A stretch of DNA of 39,451 nucleotides from Planctomycetota bacterium. GTDB taxonomy: Bacteria; Planctomycetota; Planctomycetia; Gemmatales; Gemmataceae. The DNA is taken from NCBI GenBank assembly GCA_016177925.1, contig JACOUH010000272.1, forward strand, positions 1 to 39,451. Direction: 5' to 3'. The position numbers and the translations under genes were made by a program. Numbering within the stretch: the stretch's first letter is position 1; each line of letters starts with the position of its first letter. Shown here one piece after another: positions 7,707-15,480 of the stretch. A model generated the notes under the pieces. The model saw only the letters and a program-made list of their open reading frames with translations. It had not been told where the DNA came from and did not search any database.

Positions 7707-9492
7707 CTGCCAGCTTCGCCTTCGAGCGCGGCCGCACAGTCAGGGGAAAGCGGCCTGGCTTGTCGAGCTTCACCTTGCCGATCGAGCGTGCCTTGAAGTT
7801 TTGAAAGCCGCCCGTGTCCTCGACGGTGAACGCGAGCGTCTGCCCGGCGACAACGACCTCGACCACGCTGCCGCCCTGCCCCCGGCCACACCCTTGCAGC
7901 ACGTCGACGCGGAACGTCCCCGTCTTCGCCAGCACGAACTCCCACGATGCATGGTCCTGCTTGCGCGTCCAGAAGCCGAGCGTGTTCTTGTGCGGCAACG
8001 GCTCGTAACGTAGCTGCACCCCCTGAACCTCGGCGGTCCGTGCCGGCAGGATGACGGAGCCGTCCGCCGCCTGCGGGTTGGGGCGGTAGTCCGGATTCGG
8101 CTTGGGCATCTGGGCATCGACTGTCTTCCGCCACGTCGCCAGCTTCCCCGCCAAACGTCCGGTCAGCTCCTTGTTGTTCTCCGCAAGGTTACGCGTCTCG
8201 CTGACGTCGGCCTTCAGATCGTACAGTTCGAGCCGGCCGTTCTCATAGAACTCGATGAGCTTGCAGTTTCCCTCGCGAATGGCGCCACCGGGCCGGCTGC
8301 CCTGGTTGGCGTAGTGCGGGTAATGCCAGTACAGCGCGTCACGCTCCGGCGCGCCGGTCCCCTGCCACAGTTTCGCCAGACTGACGCCATCCACCGTCCG
8401 CTCGTGCTTCAGGCCGCAAGCCTCCACCAGCGTGGGGAACAGGTCATGGCTGATGGTTGGGACGTCGCTCACCCGGCCGGGCTTGATGACACCCGGCCAG
8501 CGGACGAGGAGCGGCACCCGAATGCCGCCCTCGTAGAGGAATCCCTTGCCCTCGCGAAGCGGACTGTTGATCGTGGGCGGCGTGTTGGGCCCCTCGCGGA
8601 CCGACAGCCCGCCGTTGTCGGAACTGAAGATCACGATGGTCCGGCTGGCCAGCTTCAGCTCGTCGAGCTTCTTCAGCACCCGCCCCACGGCCTCGTCCAG
8701 GCTCTGGAGCATGGCGGCGTAGGTCGGGTTGGACTGCGTGCCGGACGTTGGCTTGTTCGGGTACTGGGCGATCAGGTTCTCCTTCGCTCGGAGCGGAATG
8801 TGGACCGCGTAGTGCGGCAGGTACAGGAAGAACGGCTTGTTCTTGTGGCTGTGGAGGAAGTGCTCGGCCTCGGCGGCGAGGCGGTCAGTCAGGTACTCGC
8901 CCTCGGAAGCCCTCTCCAGCCCCGGCATGGTGCGGAACCTCCCTTCGCGCCCGATCTTACTGCCGAAGGGAGCAAAGTAGCTGCGGGGCGAACCGGCCTC
9001 ATCGCCGGCAACGTTGACGTCAAAGCCCTGCTTCTCGGGGCGGAACTCCCTGCCACCCAGGTGCCACTTGCCGATGTGTCCGGTGGCATAACCAGCCGTC
9101 TTGAACACCTCGGCCAGGGTCGTCTCCTCCAGCGGCAACTGCTGGCGAAACACAGGCCGGAGCAGCTTCTGATCGGGACGGTCGGGCCGGCCGGGCAACC
9201 AGTCCGTCAGGTGCAGCCGAGCCGGCACCTTGCCTGTCATCAGGGCCGCCCGCGTCGGCGAGCACACCGGACAGGCGGCGTAGGCCTGGGTGAAGCGCAA
9301 CCCCGCGCCGGCCAGGCGGTCGAGGTGGGGCGTGCGGTGGAACGTGCTGCCGTAACAGCCCAGGTCGGCCCAGCCCAGGTCGTCGGCCAGGATTAGCACA
9401 ACGTTCAGCTTGCCCGCCGTTTCGTCCGCCCGCGTCGACGGCGGCGTTGGCAGTAACATCAGGGCGAGAAGAAACAGCCGATGTCCGCGCAT
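7663..9492 (-). CDS. Cys-type (formylglycine) sulfatase with C-terminal beta-rich domain
   Basis: 609 residues; ATG 9492 is preceded by GGAGG. A signal peptide (MRGHRLFLLALMLLPTPPSTRA) precedes the catalytic domain. Metal site: LILADDLGWADLGCYGS. Activation site: CPVCSPTRAALMTG, which contains the C-x-P-x-R consensus converted to formylglycine. Further motifs: GYATGHIGKWHLGG, FFLYLPHYAVHIP and FSSDNGG. These place it in the type I sulfatase (alkaline phosphatase superfamily) family. After about residue 470 the protein carries an extra beta-rich domain (SWEFVLAKTGTFRVDVLQG ... TLAFTVEDTGGFQNFK) that resembles carbohydrate-binding appendages. It probably desulfates a polysaccharide in the periplasm or outside the cell. 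No anaerobic sulfatase-maturing enzyme is encoded nearby. Confidence 0.95.
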   Translation of the reverse strand: MRGHRLFLLALMLLPTPPSTRADETAGKLNVVLILADDLGWADLGCYGSTFHRTPHLDRLAGAGLRFTQAYAACPVCSPTRAALMTGKVPARLHLTDWLPGRPDRPDQKLLRPVFRQQLPLEETTLAEVFKTAGYATGHIGKWHLGGREFRPEKQGFDVNVAGDEAGSPRSYFAPFGSKIGREGRFRTMPGLERASEGEYLTDRLAAEAEHFLHSHKNKPFFLYLPHYAVHIPLRAKENLIAQYPNKPTSGTQSNPTYAAMLQSLDEAVGRVLKKLDELKLASRTIVIFSSDNGGLSVREGPNTPPTINSPLREGKGFLYEGGIRVPLLVRWPGVIKPGRVSDVPTISHDLFPTLVEACGLKHERTVDGVSLAKLWQGTGAPERDALYWHYPHYANQGSRPGGAIREGNCKLIEFYENGRLELYDLKADVSETRNLAENNKELTGRLAGKLATWRKTVDAQMPKPNPDYRPNPQAADGSVILPARTAEVQGVQLRYEPLPHKNTLGFWTRKQDHASWEFVLAKTGTFRVDVLQGCGRGQGGSVVEVVVAGQTLAFTVEDTGGFQNFKARSIGKVKLDKPGRFPLTVRPRSKAKLAVMDLRQVTLTPVQE

Positions 9493-9711
9493 GACAGTCC
9501 TCCACTGACGGGGTCGTCTTCCTGAACAGTCTATCCGGACAGGCCTCGATGGCTTGTGCAGAGACTTGCCGGATGTCGGCCGTGGTGGTAGCCTCTACCC
9601 GTCCGGGCCCAGGTCCAAGCCGCCCTCTCAGGTGAGACGCAAGTGAAGGTTTCGGCCCAATGGTGGGGGAGGCCATTTGATCCGGACCGTGCAGCAACAG
9701 GTGGGGACGCC

Positions 9712-9777
9712 ATGACCGAACAGGAATGGCTTCGATGCACCAATCCGCAGAAGATGCTGACGTACTTGAGCGGGTCA
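9712..9777 (+). pseudogene. Truncated 5' end of a Gemmata-type 'MTEQEWL' gene
   Basis: ATG 9712 follows GTGGGGA and encodes MTEQEWLRCTNPQKMLTYL, closely matching the N-terminus (MTEAEWLxCTDPxxMLxFL) that I recall from many Gemmata hypothetical proteins. The resemblance stops after about 20 residues, where the frame runs antisense into the 3' end of the DUF1501 gene. The body of the gene is missing, so this looks like a start region cut off by rearrangement. The match to the Gemmata motif is from memory, not a search. Confidence 0.55.
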
Positions 9778-11181
9778 CTCCCTCACGCCGACGGAGGCGG
9801 GCCCACCAGCCAGCAGTTCGTGGAGGGGAGCCCCTTCGCACAGTCGGTGGGCCCGCCCCTCGGCGTCATGGAGCGTGGCCCTGGGGTCGATGCCGAGGGC
9901 GTGGTAGACGGTCGCCACGACGTCGGCAGGCGCCACGGGGTTCTCCGCCGGATGGGCCCCGCGGGCATCGGACCGGCCATGGGTCTGCCCGCCGCGCACG
10001 CCGCCGCCGCCCAGCAGGACGCTGAAGCAGCTGGACCAGTGGTCACGGCCGGCCGGCCCCCCTGAGTTCTGGAAGGTCTTGCCGATCTGCGGCGCCCGGC
10101 CGAACTCGGTCAGGACCACCACGAGCGTCCTCCCCAGCAGGCCGCGGTCGGCCAGGTCGTCCAGCAGCGCGGACAGGGCGCGGTCGAACGGCGGCAGCAG
10201 GACGTTCTTCAGGCGCGCGAACCCGTTGCTGTGCGTGTCCCAGTTGGCGCCCCCGCCGACGTTCGGCCAATGCACGTTGACAAAGCGCACCCCCGCCTCG
10301 ACCAGCCGCCGGGCCAGCAGGATGCTCTGGCCGAACGGGTTGACGCCATACCGCTCTCGCACGGCGCTCGGCTCGGTCGTGAGGTCGAACGCGGCCCGGG
10401 CGCGGGTGCCGGTCAGCAGGTCGAAGGCGCGCTCGTAATGCGGGCCCAACTCGCGACCCGCCAGGCTTGCGGCCAGGTCCGGGCGCCCCGCGTCGAGCCG
10501 GGCGAGCAGTTCGCGGCGGGAGGCCAGCCGTTTCGCGGGCACATCGGCGGGCCGCGCCAGGGCGGGCACGGCGAAACCCGGCCGGCTGGGGTCGGCGCGG
10601 AGGTTGAATGCCTCGTAGCGGCTGCCCAGCCAGCCGGCGAACTGCCCCGGCGTCAGGTGGGCGTTCTCGATCAGCACGTCGGGGGCCATCACGAACGCCG
10701 GGACGGTGCCGGGCGTCGGCCGCAGCCGGGCCGCCGCCGAGCCCATGGTCGGGTGGTCGCTGCGGGTCGGCGGCGCCAGCACAGCCGCTTCGCCCTGTGG
10801 CTCCTGGCCGGTCAGCATGTGGTAGCAGGCAGGGCTGTGATTGCCGAGTCGTCCCTCGAACGTGACGGTGCAGACGACGGCGTAGCGGTGCGCCTGCCGC
10901 GCCAGCCGGGGCAGGTGCTCAGTGACCCGCACGCCCGGGGCCGTGGTCGGGATGGGGGAGAATTCGCCCCGGATCTCCGCCGGCTGGTCGGGCTTGGGGT
11001 CGAAGGTGTCGAGGTGACTCATGCCCCCATTCAGAAAAACGAGGATACAGGAGTCGGCGGTCGGCGGGCGCCGCCCCGCGGCGACGGCTTGCAGGCGGAA
11101 GAAGTTGCCAAGGGCCGTGCCGGCCGTGGCCAGCAAACCGCCTTTCAACAGATCCCGGCGGCGGGCGTTGAATCGCGGCAT
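9775..11181 (-). CDS. DUF1501 family exported protein
   Basis: About 468 residues from ATG 11181, which has GGAGG eight bases upstream (ACGGAGGCGACGCC). The open frame continues upstream through a palindromic repeat, but that extension has no start signal. A Tat-like leader (ARRRDLLKGGLLATAGTALG) precedes DUF1501 motifs: CILVFLNGGMSHLDTFDPKP, GVRVTEHLPRLARQAHRYA, GVRFVNVHWPNVGGGANWDTH, LVVVLTEFGRAPQIGKTFQ and YHALGIDPRATLHDAEGR. Unlike the 2581-6732 pair, no PSCyt/PSD1 partner lies upstream; a dead IS110 element and repeats are there instead. The partner may have been lost. Confidence 0.92.
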   Translation of the reverse strand: MPRFNARRRDLLKGGLLATAGTALGNFFRLQAVAAGRRPPTADSCILVFLNGGMSHLDTFDPKPDQPAEIRGEFSPIPTTAPGVRVTEHLPRLARQAHRYAVVCTVTFEGRLGNHSPACYHMLTGQEPQGEAAVLAPPTRSDHPTMGSAAARLRPTPGTVPAFVMAPDVLIENAHLTPGQFAGWLGSRYEAFNLRADPSRPGFAVPALARPADVPAKRLASRRELLARLDAGRPDLAASLAGRELGPHYERAFDLLTGTRARAAFDLTTEPSAVRERYGVNPFGQSILLARRLVEAGVRFVNVHWPNVGGGANWDTHSNGFARLKNVLLPPFDRALSALLDDLADRGLLGRTLVVVLTEFGRAPQIGKTFQNSGGPAGRDHWSSCFSVLLGGGGVRGGQTHGRSDARGAHPAENPVAPADVVATVYHALGIDPRATLHDAEGRAHRLCEGAPLHELLAGGPASVGVRE

Positions 11182-11210
11182 GGCGTCGCCTCCGTTGTCC
11201 TGCGTTTCTA

Positions 11211-11267
11211 TCGTAGCCCTCACGCTCCGTGTGAGGAAGCCCCTCACGCTCCGCGTGAGGGCTACGA
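11211..11267. repeat. 57-bp REP-like double-hairpin palindrome, family P2
   Basis: Outer arms TCGTAGCCCTCACGC and GCGTGAGGGCTACGA pair with each other. Each half also contains its own small hairpin (CCTCAC...GTGTGAGG and CCCTCACG...CGTGAGGG), so the element can fold either as one long stem or as two hairpins. It sits just upstream of the ribosome binding site of the DUF1501 gene starting at 11181, so it would be in that gene's 5' untranslated region if the promoter is further upstream. Confidence 0.85.
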
Positions 11268-11548
11268 GGGGCAAGAGAGGAGGTCCCGCTGACGGGGCAG
11301 CGATCTGGCCTCCTTGAAGGCCTCCCGGACGAGCGAGTCTCCTTCCTGAGGACCGGGCGAAGACCAAGTGGGGGTCTTACCTGAAAAGCGGAGGGGCAGC
11401 CTGGGCATGGTTCCAACGCGGGCCCCCTGGAGGGGTCTGGTTGGCGCCAAGGCGAAATGGATTGAAGATATAAGAAGCCGGGGCGCTCGTGGCATCGGGT
11501 ACAGTGAAGGTGTGAACCCATCTCTGTCCCGACAACCAGGAGGCCCCG
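11268..11548. other. Non-coding stretch between DUF1501 leader and IS110 remnant
   Basis: No gene seen. It should hold the DUF1501 promoter on the minus strand and the non-coding left end of the decayed IS110 element on the plus strand. IS110-family elements encode a bridge RNA in a non-coding end, so a relic could be here; I cannot identify its loops by eye. I found no terminal inverted repeats. Confidence 0.4.
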
Positions 11549-12207
11549 CTGAAGCGGTGTCATTTTATCGGCCTGGACGTCCATTGCCAGTTCACCGAAC
11601 TGGCCGTTGTCACCCAGGCCGGCCGCCTGACCCAGCGGCAGCGCTGCCCGACGACGATCCCCGCCCTGCGCCAGGCCCTCGAGGCCATTGCCCGGCCGCG
11701 CAGCGTGGCCTTCGAGGAGGGGCCGCTGGCGGACTGACTGTGGCGGCACCTGGCCGGCCACGCCGAAACCGTGACGGTGTGTGACCCGCGGCGCAACCAC
11801 CTGATCGCCAAGGACTCCGACAAGGATGACCCGATCGATGCCGAGAAGCTGGCCCAGTTGCTACGCGGCGGCTACCTCAAGGCGGTGCATCACCCGCAGT
11901 CCCTGGAGCGGGCGGTCTTCAAGCAACTGGTGTTGCTGTACCACGACCGCGTGCGGCAACAGGTTCGCGAGGCCAACCGGGTCATGGCCTACCTGCGTCG
12001 GCACGGGTGTTCGTGCAGGAAAAGGCCTTCGCGGACCCGCAGGGGCGTGCGGCCTTACTGGGGCGTCTGCCAGCGGTACGGCTGATCGCCAGCAACCTGG
12101 AGTTGTTGTGGCAGAGCTACGACCTGGCTGCGGCACAGGTGCGGACGCTACGGCGTCTGGTCGAGACCGCGCAGCAGGAAGAGGGGATCGAGCGTTTGAG
12201 ACGGTAG
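11549..12207 (+). pseudogene. IS110-family transposase, inactivated
   Basis: Joined across its defects, the product begins KRCHFIGLDVHCQFTELAVV and continues with FEEGPLAD-*-LWRHL, VCDPRRNHLIAKDSDKDDPI and DAEKLAQLLRGGYLKAVHHP. This is the DEDD RuvC-like N-terminal domain of IS110 transposases. There are four defects: CTG at 11549 stands where ATG is expected after GGAGG; an in-frame TGA at 11735-11737 replaces the usual Trp codon of 'DWLW'; one G is missing near 12005-12009, shifting the frame from RRHG to VFVQEKAF; and the gene ends at 12207 just where the C-terminal Transposase_20 domain with the catalytic Ser should begin. It cannot be active. Confidence 0.88.
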
Positions 12208-12302
12208 CAAGGAAGTCGGGTTGGTGTTGCCAGGGTGGTCATGTCGCCGCGATTGGGCTGGGCGATTGTGGCAGGCGGGGAGTTGCTTCGGTTCTGGCCT
12301 CG

Positions 12303-12647
12303 TTAATGTTGATCCTGCCGGAGCACGAACCGCTTCCGCTTGCGATCCCAGCTCGCCTCCGTGTGCAGGCGGTTGAGGTCCTCCGTGGCATCCGGTTCCT
12401 TCGGGTCGCAGGATACCCAGCCCTTGCCGGGTACGAACCGAGCAAACCAGCCGAACTCGCGGCATTCTGCCACGCCCGGCCAAGTGCCCCTCCAGGGCAT
12501 GCGATCGTCCAGCGGTGGTCTGCGTCGGCAGTCGCAGGAGATCAGTTGACCACCGCAGTAGGGACATTGCTCGACGTCGCAGTCTGGTCGGTGATACTCC
12601 CCTGGGGAAGCTCCGCAATCCGGGCAGCGTTCCGCGGCGGTGATCAT
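12303..12647 (-). CDS. Small zinc-ribbon-like protein of unknown function
   Basis: 114 residues from ATG 12647, with GAGGG about nine bases upstream. Four cysteine pairs stand out near the N-terminus: CPDCG (8-12), a single CDVEQC, CPYCGGQ and SCDC, typical of a double zinc-ribbon that binds one or two metal ions. The rest is aromatic and charged (GWFARFVPGKGWVSCDP) with a basic C-terminus (RKRKRFVLRQDQH). I recall similar short proteins as conserved hypotheticals in planctomycetes and other phyla. It stands alone between the IS110 remnant and a palindromic element. No function can be assigned. Confidence 0.7.
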   Translation of the reverse strand: MITAAERCPDCGASPGEYHRPDCDVEQCPYCGGQLISCDCRRRPPLDDRMPWRGTWPGVAECREFGWFARFVPGKGWVSCDPKEPDATEDLNRLHTEASWDRKRKRFVLRQDQH

Positions 12648-12700
12648 GCGGTCCCTCTCTTTCGTTGGGCCAGGATCCGGGCCCTACGACCTCAATTGGT

Positions 12701-12850
12701 CTAAATAGCTCCCCGCAAGAGGGAAAGTGAAGTGTCGGGGGTGGCATGCTTTCGCGGCCTTCTTTGGCTGGGTCCTTGTCCCCGACAGCGCGGGCCGCGA
12801 AAGCATGGCACACTCACAACCACTTTCCCTGTTCTGTGCGGCTCTTTAGC
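12701..12850. repeat. ~150-bp imperfect palindromic element, family P3 copy A
   Basis: The left half (12701-12758) and the reverse complement of the right half (12793-12850) align over nearly their full length. Shared blocks are CTAAA-AGC at the tips, AGGGAAAGTG, and GCATGCTTTCGCGGCC with GGCCGCGAAAGCATGGC at the base of the loop. The central ~34 bases are unpaired or weakly paired. A second copy with the same layout lies at 28010-28163. Size and symmetry resemble a MITE or large REP-type element; no ORF inside. Confidence 0.85.
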
Positions 12851-13146
12851 GGGCACCCTGTTGTGTACCTGTATGATAGCGGGAAGGGACAGGAGAGGAT
12901 CGATTGACCGCCCGACGTTTGGAGCGAGAGGTTGGGCGGTCGGATTGTGCCCGTGGAGAACTTGGCGGAGTCGCCCCTGTTGGCACCCGGCCTACAGGGG
13001 ACACATGATGATGGCCGTCAACCACCCGTTCGCCGCTGGTCGCCGAAGCTTGCAAAGGGAGGAACTGGCGCCCCCACCTTGCGGAAGACCCGACGAGACG
13101 TGACGCCAACGCGGTCCGTCCAGGTGGGGGCCCCGGAGATGCTTTG
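12851..13146. promoter_or_regulatory. Leader region of the PSCyt/PSD1 gene with two inverted repeats
   Basis: No gene here. Two inverted repeats are visible: GACCGCCCGAC (12906-12916) with GTTGGGCGGTC (12931-12941), one wobble pair; and GCCCCCACCT (13070-13079) with AGGTGGGGGC (13122-13131), a perfect 10-bp stem enclosing 42 bases that ends just before the GGAG preceding the start at 13147. If transcribed, the second stem could mask or expose the ribosome binding site. No clear promoter boxes. Confidence 0.4.
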
Positions 13147-15468
13147 ATGCGCTGCCGAGAGGCCTCACGTTCTGCCCTACGTTGCAGCGGCGCCCGGCTG
13201 TCCGGGAATGCCGCGACCCTGGCAGTCGGTTGGCTCCTGGGCGCCTGTGCCGCGGGGCTCGCTCAGACGCCCGACCGCGTTGATTTCAGCCGCGACGTCC
13301 TGCCGATTCTGTCGAAGAACTGCTTCCCCTGTCATGGGCCGGATGAACAGGCACGCAAGGCCGAACTGAGGCTGGATACGCGCGAGGGCGCCCTCCGCAC
13401 GTCGAATCCGGTGATCCGGCCCGGCAACAGTGCGGCCAGCGAGTTGGTGCGACGGATCTCCCGCCCGACCGCGGCAGGACGGATGCCTCCCGCACGTGCC
13501 AAGCGCCAATTGAACCCAAATGAGATCAGGTTGCTCCGTCGCTGGGTGGACGAAGGCGCGGTCTGGAGTGAGCATTGGGCCTTTCAGACGCCGCAGCGCC
13601 CGAAGCTGCCGCGGATTCGAGACAGCGCCTGGCCTCGCAACGCCATTGATACCTTCGTCCGCGCCCGCCTGGAGAGCCAGGGATTGCAGCCCTCTCCCGA
13701 GGCGACCAAGGAAGTCCTGCTCCGCCGTGTGACGCTGGATCTTATCGGGCTCCCTCCCACGCCGGATGAACGGGCGGCGTTTCTTGCCGACAACAGCAGC
13801 ACGGCCTACGACCGCGTCGTGGACCGGCTCCTCGCTTCGCCCCAGTACGGCGAACGCTGGGGGCGTCACTGGCTCGATGCGGCCCGCTACGCCGATAGCG
13901 ACGGCTTTGAGGGCGACGCTCCGCGCACGGTCTGGAAATACCGTGACTGGGTCATCGCGGCGATGAACGACGACCTGCCGTTCGACCAGTTCACTATCAA
14001 GCAACTCGCCAGCGATCTGTTGCCGGCTGCGTCAACCGCGGATCGCATCGCGACGGGGTTTCTTCTCAATAGTCCGCAGGACGGCCGTAGCGAGCCCGCT
14101 CGGCTCGACGCCGTGGTCGAGCGCGTGAATACGCTCGGCAGCGTGTTCCTTGGGCTGACGCTCGGCTGCGCCCAGTGTCATGCGCACAAATTCGATCCCC
14201 TTAGTCAGCGCGAGTATTACCAGTTGTTCGCCTTCGTGAATGCGGCCGATGAATTCCTCCTCGAGTTTGCCCCGGCGGAGCAGTTGGCTCGCCGCGATGC
14301 GCTCAAGGCTCAGCTGGCGGCGCTGGTGGCAGAGCGCGATGCGTATGTGGCCCGGCGTGGGGCCAGCAAGGCCGTCAACGACGTGGGATACCAGGAACGC
14401 TCGCGCACGATCGACGAGTTGAAAGCAAAGATCCCGCACATCGATAGCGCGCTCGTGCTGACCGCACCGGCGACGCCGCGTCCGACGAGAATCTTTGTCC
14501 GCGGCGAGTACACGCAGCCGGGCGCCACCGTAACGCCGGATGTGCCCCAGTGCCTGCCGCCCCTGCCGCGGGGGGCGCGCACGCGGCTGGAGCTGGCTCG
14601 TTGGCTCGTTTCGCCCCAGCAGCCTCTGACGCCGCGGGTAACCGTGAACCGCATTTGGCAGCAGTTCTTTGGACGCGGACTCGTCGAGACGGAAAACGAC
14701 TTCGGGACGCAGGGCGCGCGTCCCACACACCCGGAACTGTTGGACTGGCTGGCGACCGAGTTCGTTCGACAAGGCTGGCGTTTGAAAGCGTTGCATCGAT
14801 TGATCGTCGGATCGGCCACGTACCGGCAGGCGTCGCATCGGCGGGCGGACCTTGAACGGATCGATCCGGAGAATCGCCTCCTGGCCCGGCAGTCGCGGTT
14901 GCGCCTGGAGGCGGAGGTGATCCGCGACGCGGTACTGGCTACAAGCGGTCTCTTATCGACCAAAATTGGGGGACCGAGCGTGTTCCCGTTCCAGCACGAT
15001 GGCATCATGCTCAACCGCGCCACGCCCGCCCCGTGGATTGTCAGCCCCGGCGCGGATCGCTTCCGCCGCGGGATGTACACGCACTACTGGCGCCTGACGC
15101 CACATCCGCAATTACAAACGTTCGATGCCCCCGACACGCTGACCGCCTGTACCCGGCGGCGGCCCTCGAACACGCCGCTGCAGGCACTGACATTGCTGAA
15201 CGATCCCACGTTTGTCGAGTGCGCCGAGTCGCTGGCGCGGCGACTGATCGGCAATGGACCGGGCACGGACAACGATCGCATCGACCGAGCCTTCCGTCTG
15301 TGTCTGGGACGTACGCCCGTCGCCCTGGAGCGCAAGCTCCTGACCGACGTGTTGACGACGGCCCGCGCCCGCTTCGCCGCCTCGAACGCCAAGGTGGTTG
15401 AACGGGCCGCCTGGACGCAAGTGACGCGGGTGCTCATCAACCTCGATGAGTTCATCACGCGAGAATAA
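13147..15468 (+). CDS. PSCyt1 + DUF1549 + DUF1553 (PSD1) exported protein
   Basis: 773 residues from ATG 13147, with GGAG eight bases upstream; an adjacent TTG at 13144 is less likely. A hydrophobic leader (LAVGWLLGACAAGLAQ) is followed by the PSCyt1 cytochrome-like domain (VDFSRDVLPILSKNCFPCHG, CxxCH near residues 59-63; KAELRLDTREGALR), DUF1549 (IDTFVRARLESQGLQPSPEA; LDLIGLPPTPDERAAFL; YGERWGRHWLDAARYADSDG), a CAQCHAHKFDP motif near 341, a coiled linker, and DUF1553 (RLELARWLVSPQQPLTPRVT; RRPSNTPLQALTLLNDPTFV). The length is somewhat short for the family because the region between DUF1549 and DUF1553 is brief. No DUF1501 gene follows directly; the next one on this strand is at 18603, after an accessory patch. 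Confidence 0.93.
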   Translation: MRCREASRSALRCSGARLSGNAATLAVGWLLGACAAGLAQTPDRVDFSRDVLPILSKNCFPCHGPDEQARKAELRLDTREGALRTSNPVIRPGNSAASELVRRISRPTAAGRMPPARAKRQLNPNEIRLLRRWVDEGAVWSEHWAFQTPQRPKLPRIRDSAWPRNAIDTFVRARLESQGLQPSPEATKEVLLRRVTLDLIGLPPTPDERAAFLADNSSTAYDRVVDRLLASPQYGERWGRHWLDAARYADSDGFEGDAPRTVWKYRDWVIAAMNDDLPFDQFTIKQLASDLLPAASTADRIATGFLLNSPQDGRSEPARLDAVVERVNTLGSVFLGLTLGCAQCHAHKFDPLSQREYYQLFAFVNAADEFLLEFAPAEQLARRDALKAQLAALVAERDAYVARRGASKAVNDVGYQERSRTIDELKAKIPHIDSALVLTAPATPRPTRIFVRGEYTQPGATVTPDVPQCLPPLPRGARTRLELARWLVSPQQPLTPRVTVNRIWQQFFGRGLVETENDFGTQGARPTHPELLDWLATEFVRQGWRLKALHRLIVGSATYRQASHRRADLERIDPENRLLARQSRLRLEAEVIRDAVLATSGLLSTKIGGPSVFPFQHDGIMLNRATPAPWIVSPGADRFRRGMYTHYWRLTPHPQLQTFDAPDTLTACTRRRPSNTPLQALTLLNDPTFVECAESLARRLIGNGPGTDNDRIDRAFRLCLGRTPVALERKLLTDVLTTARARFAASNAKVVERAAWTQVTRVLINLDEFITRE

Positions 15469-15480
15469 GAGGAGATGCCC

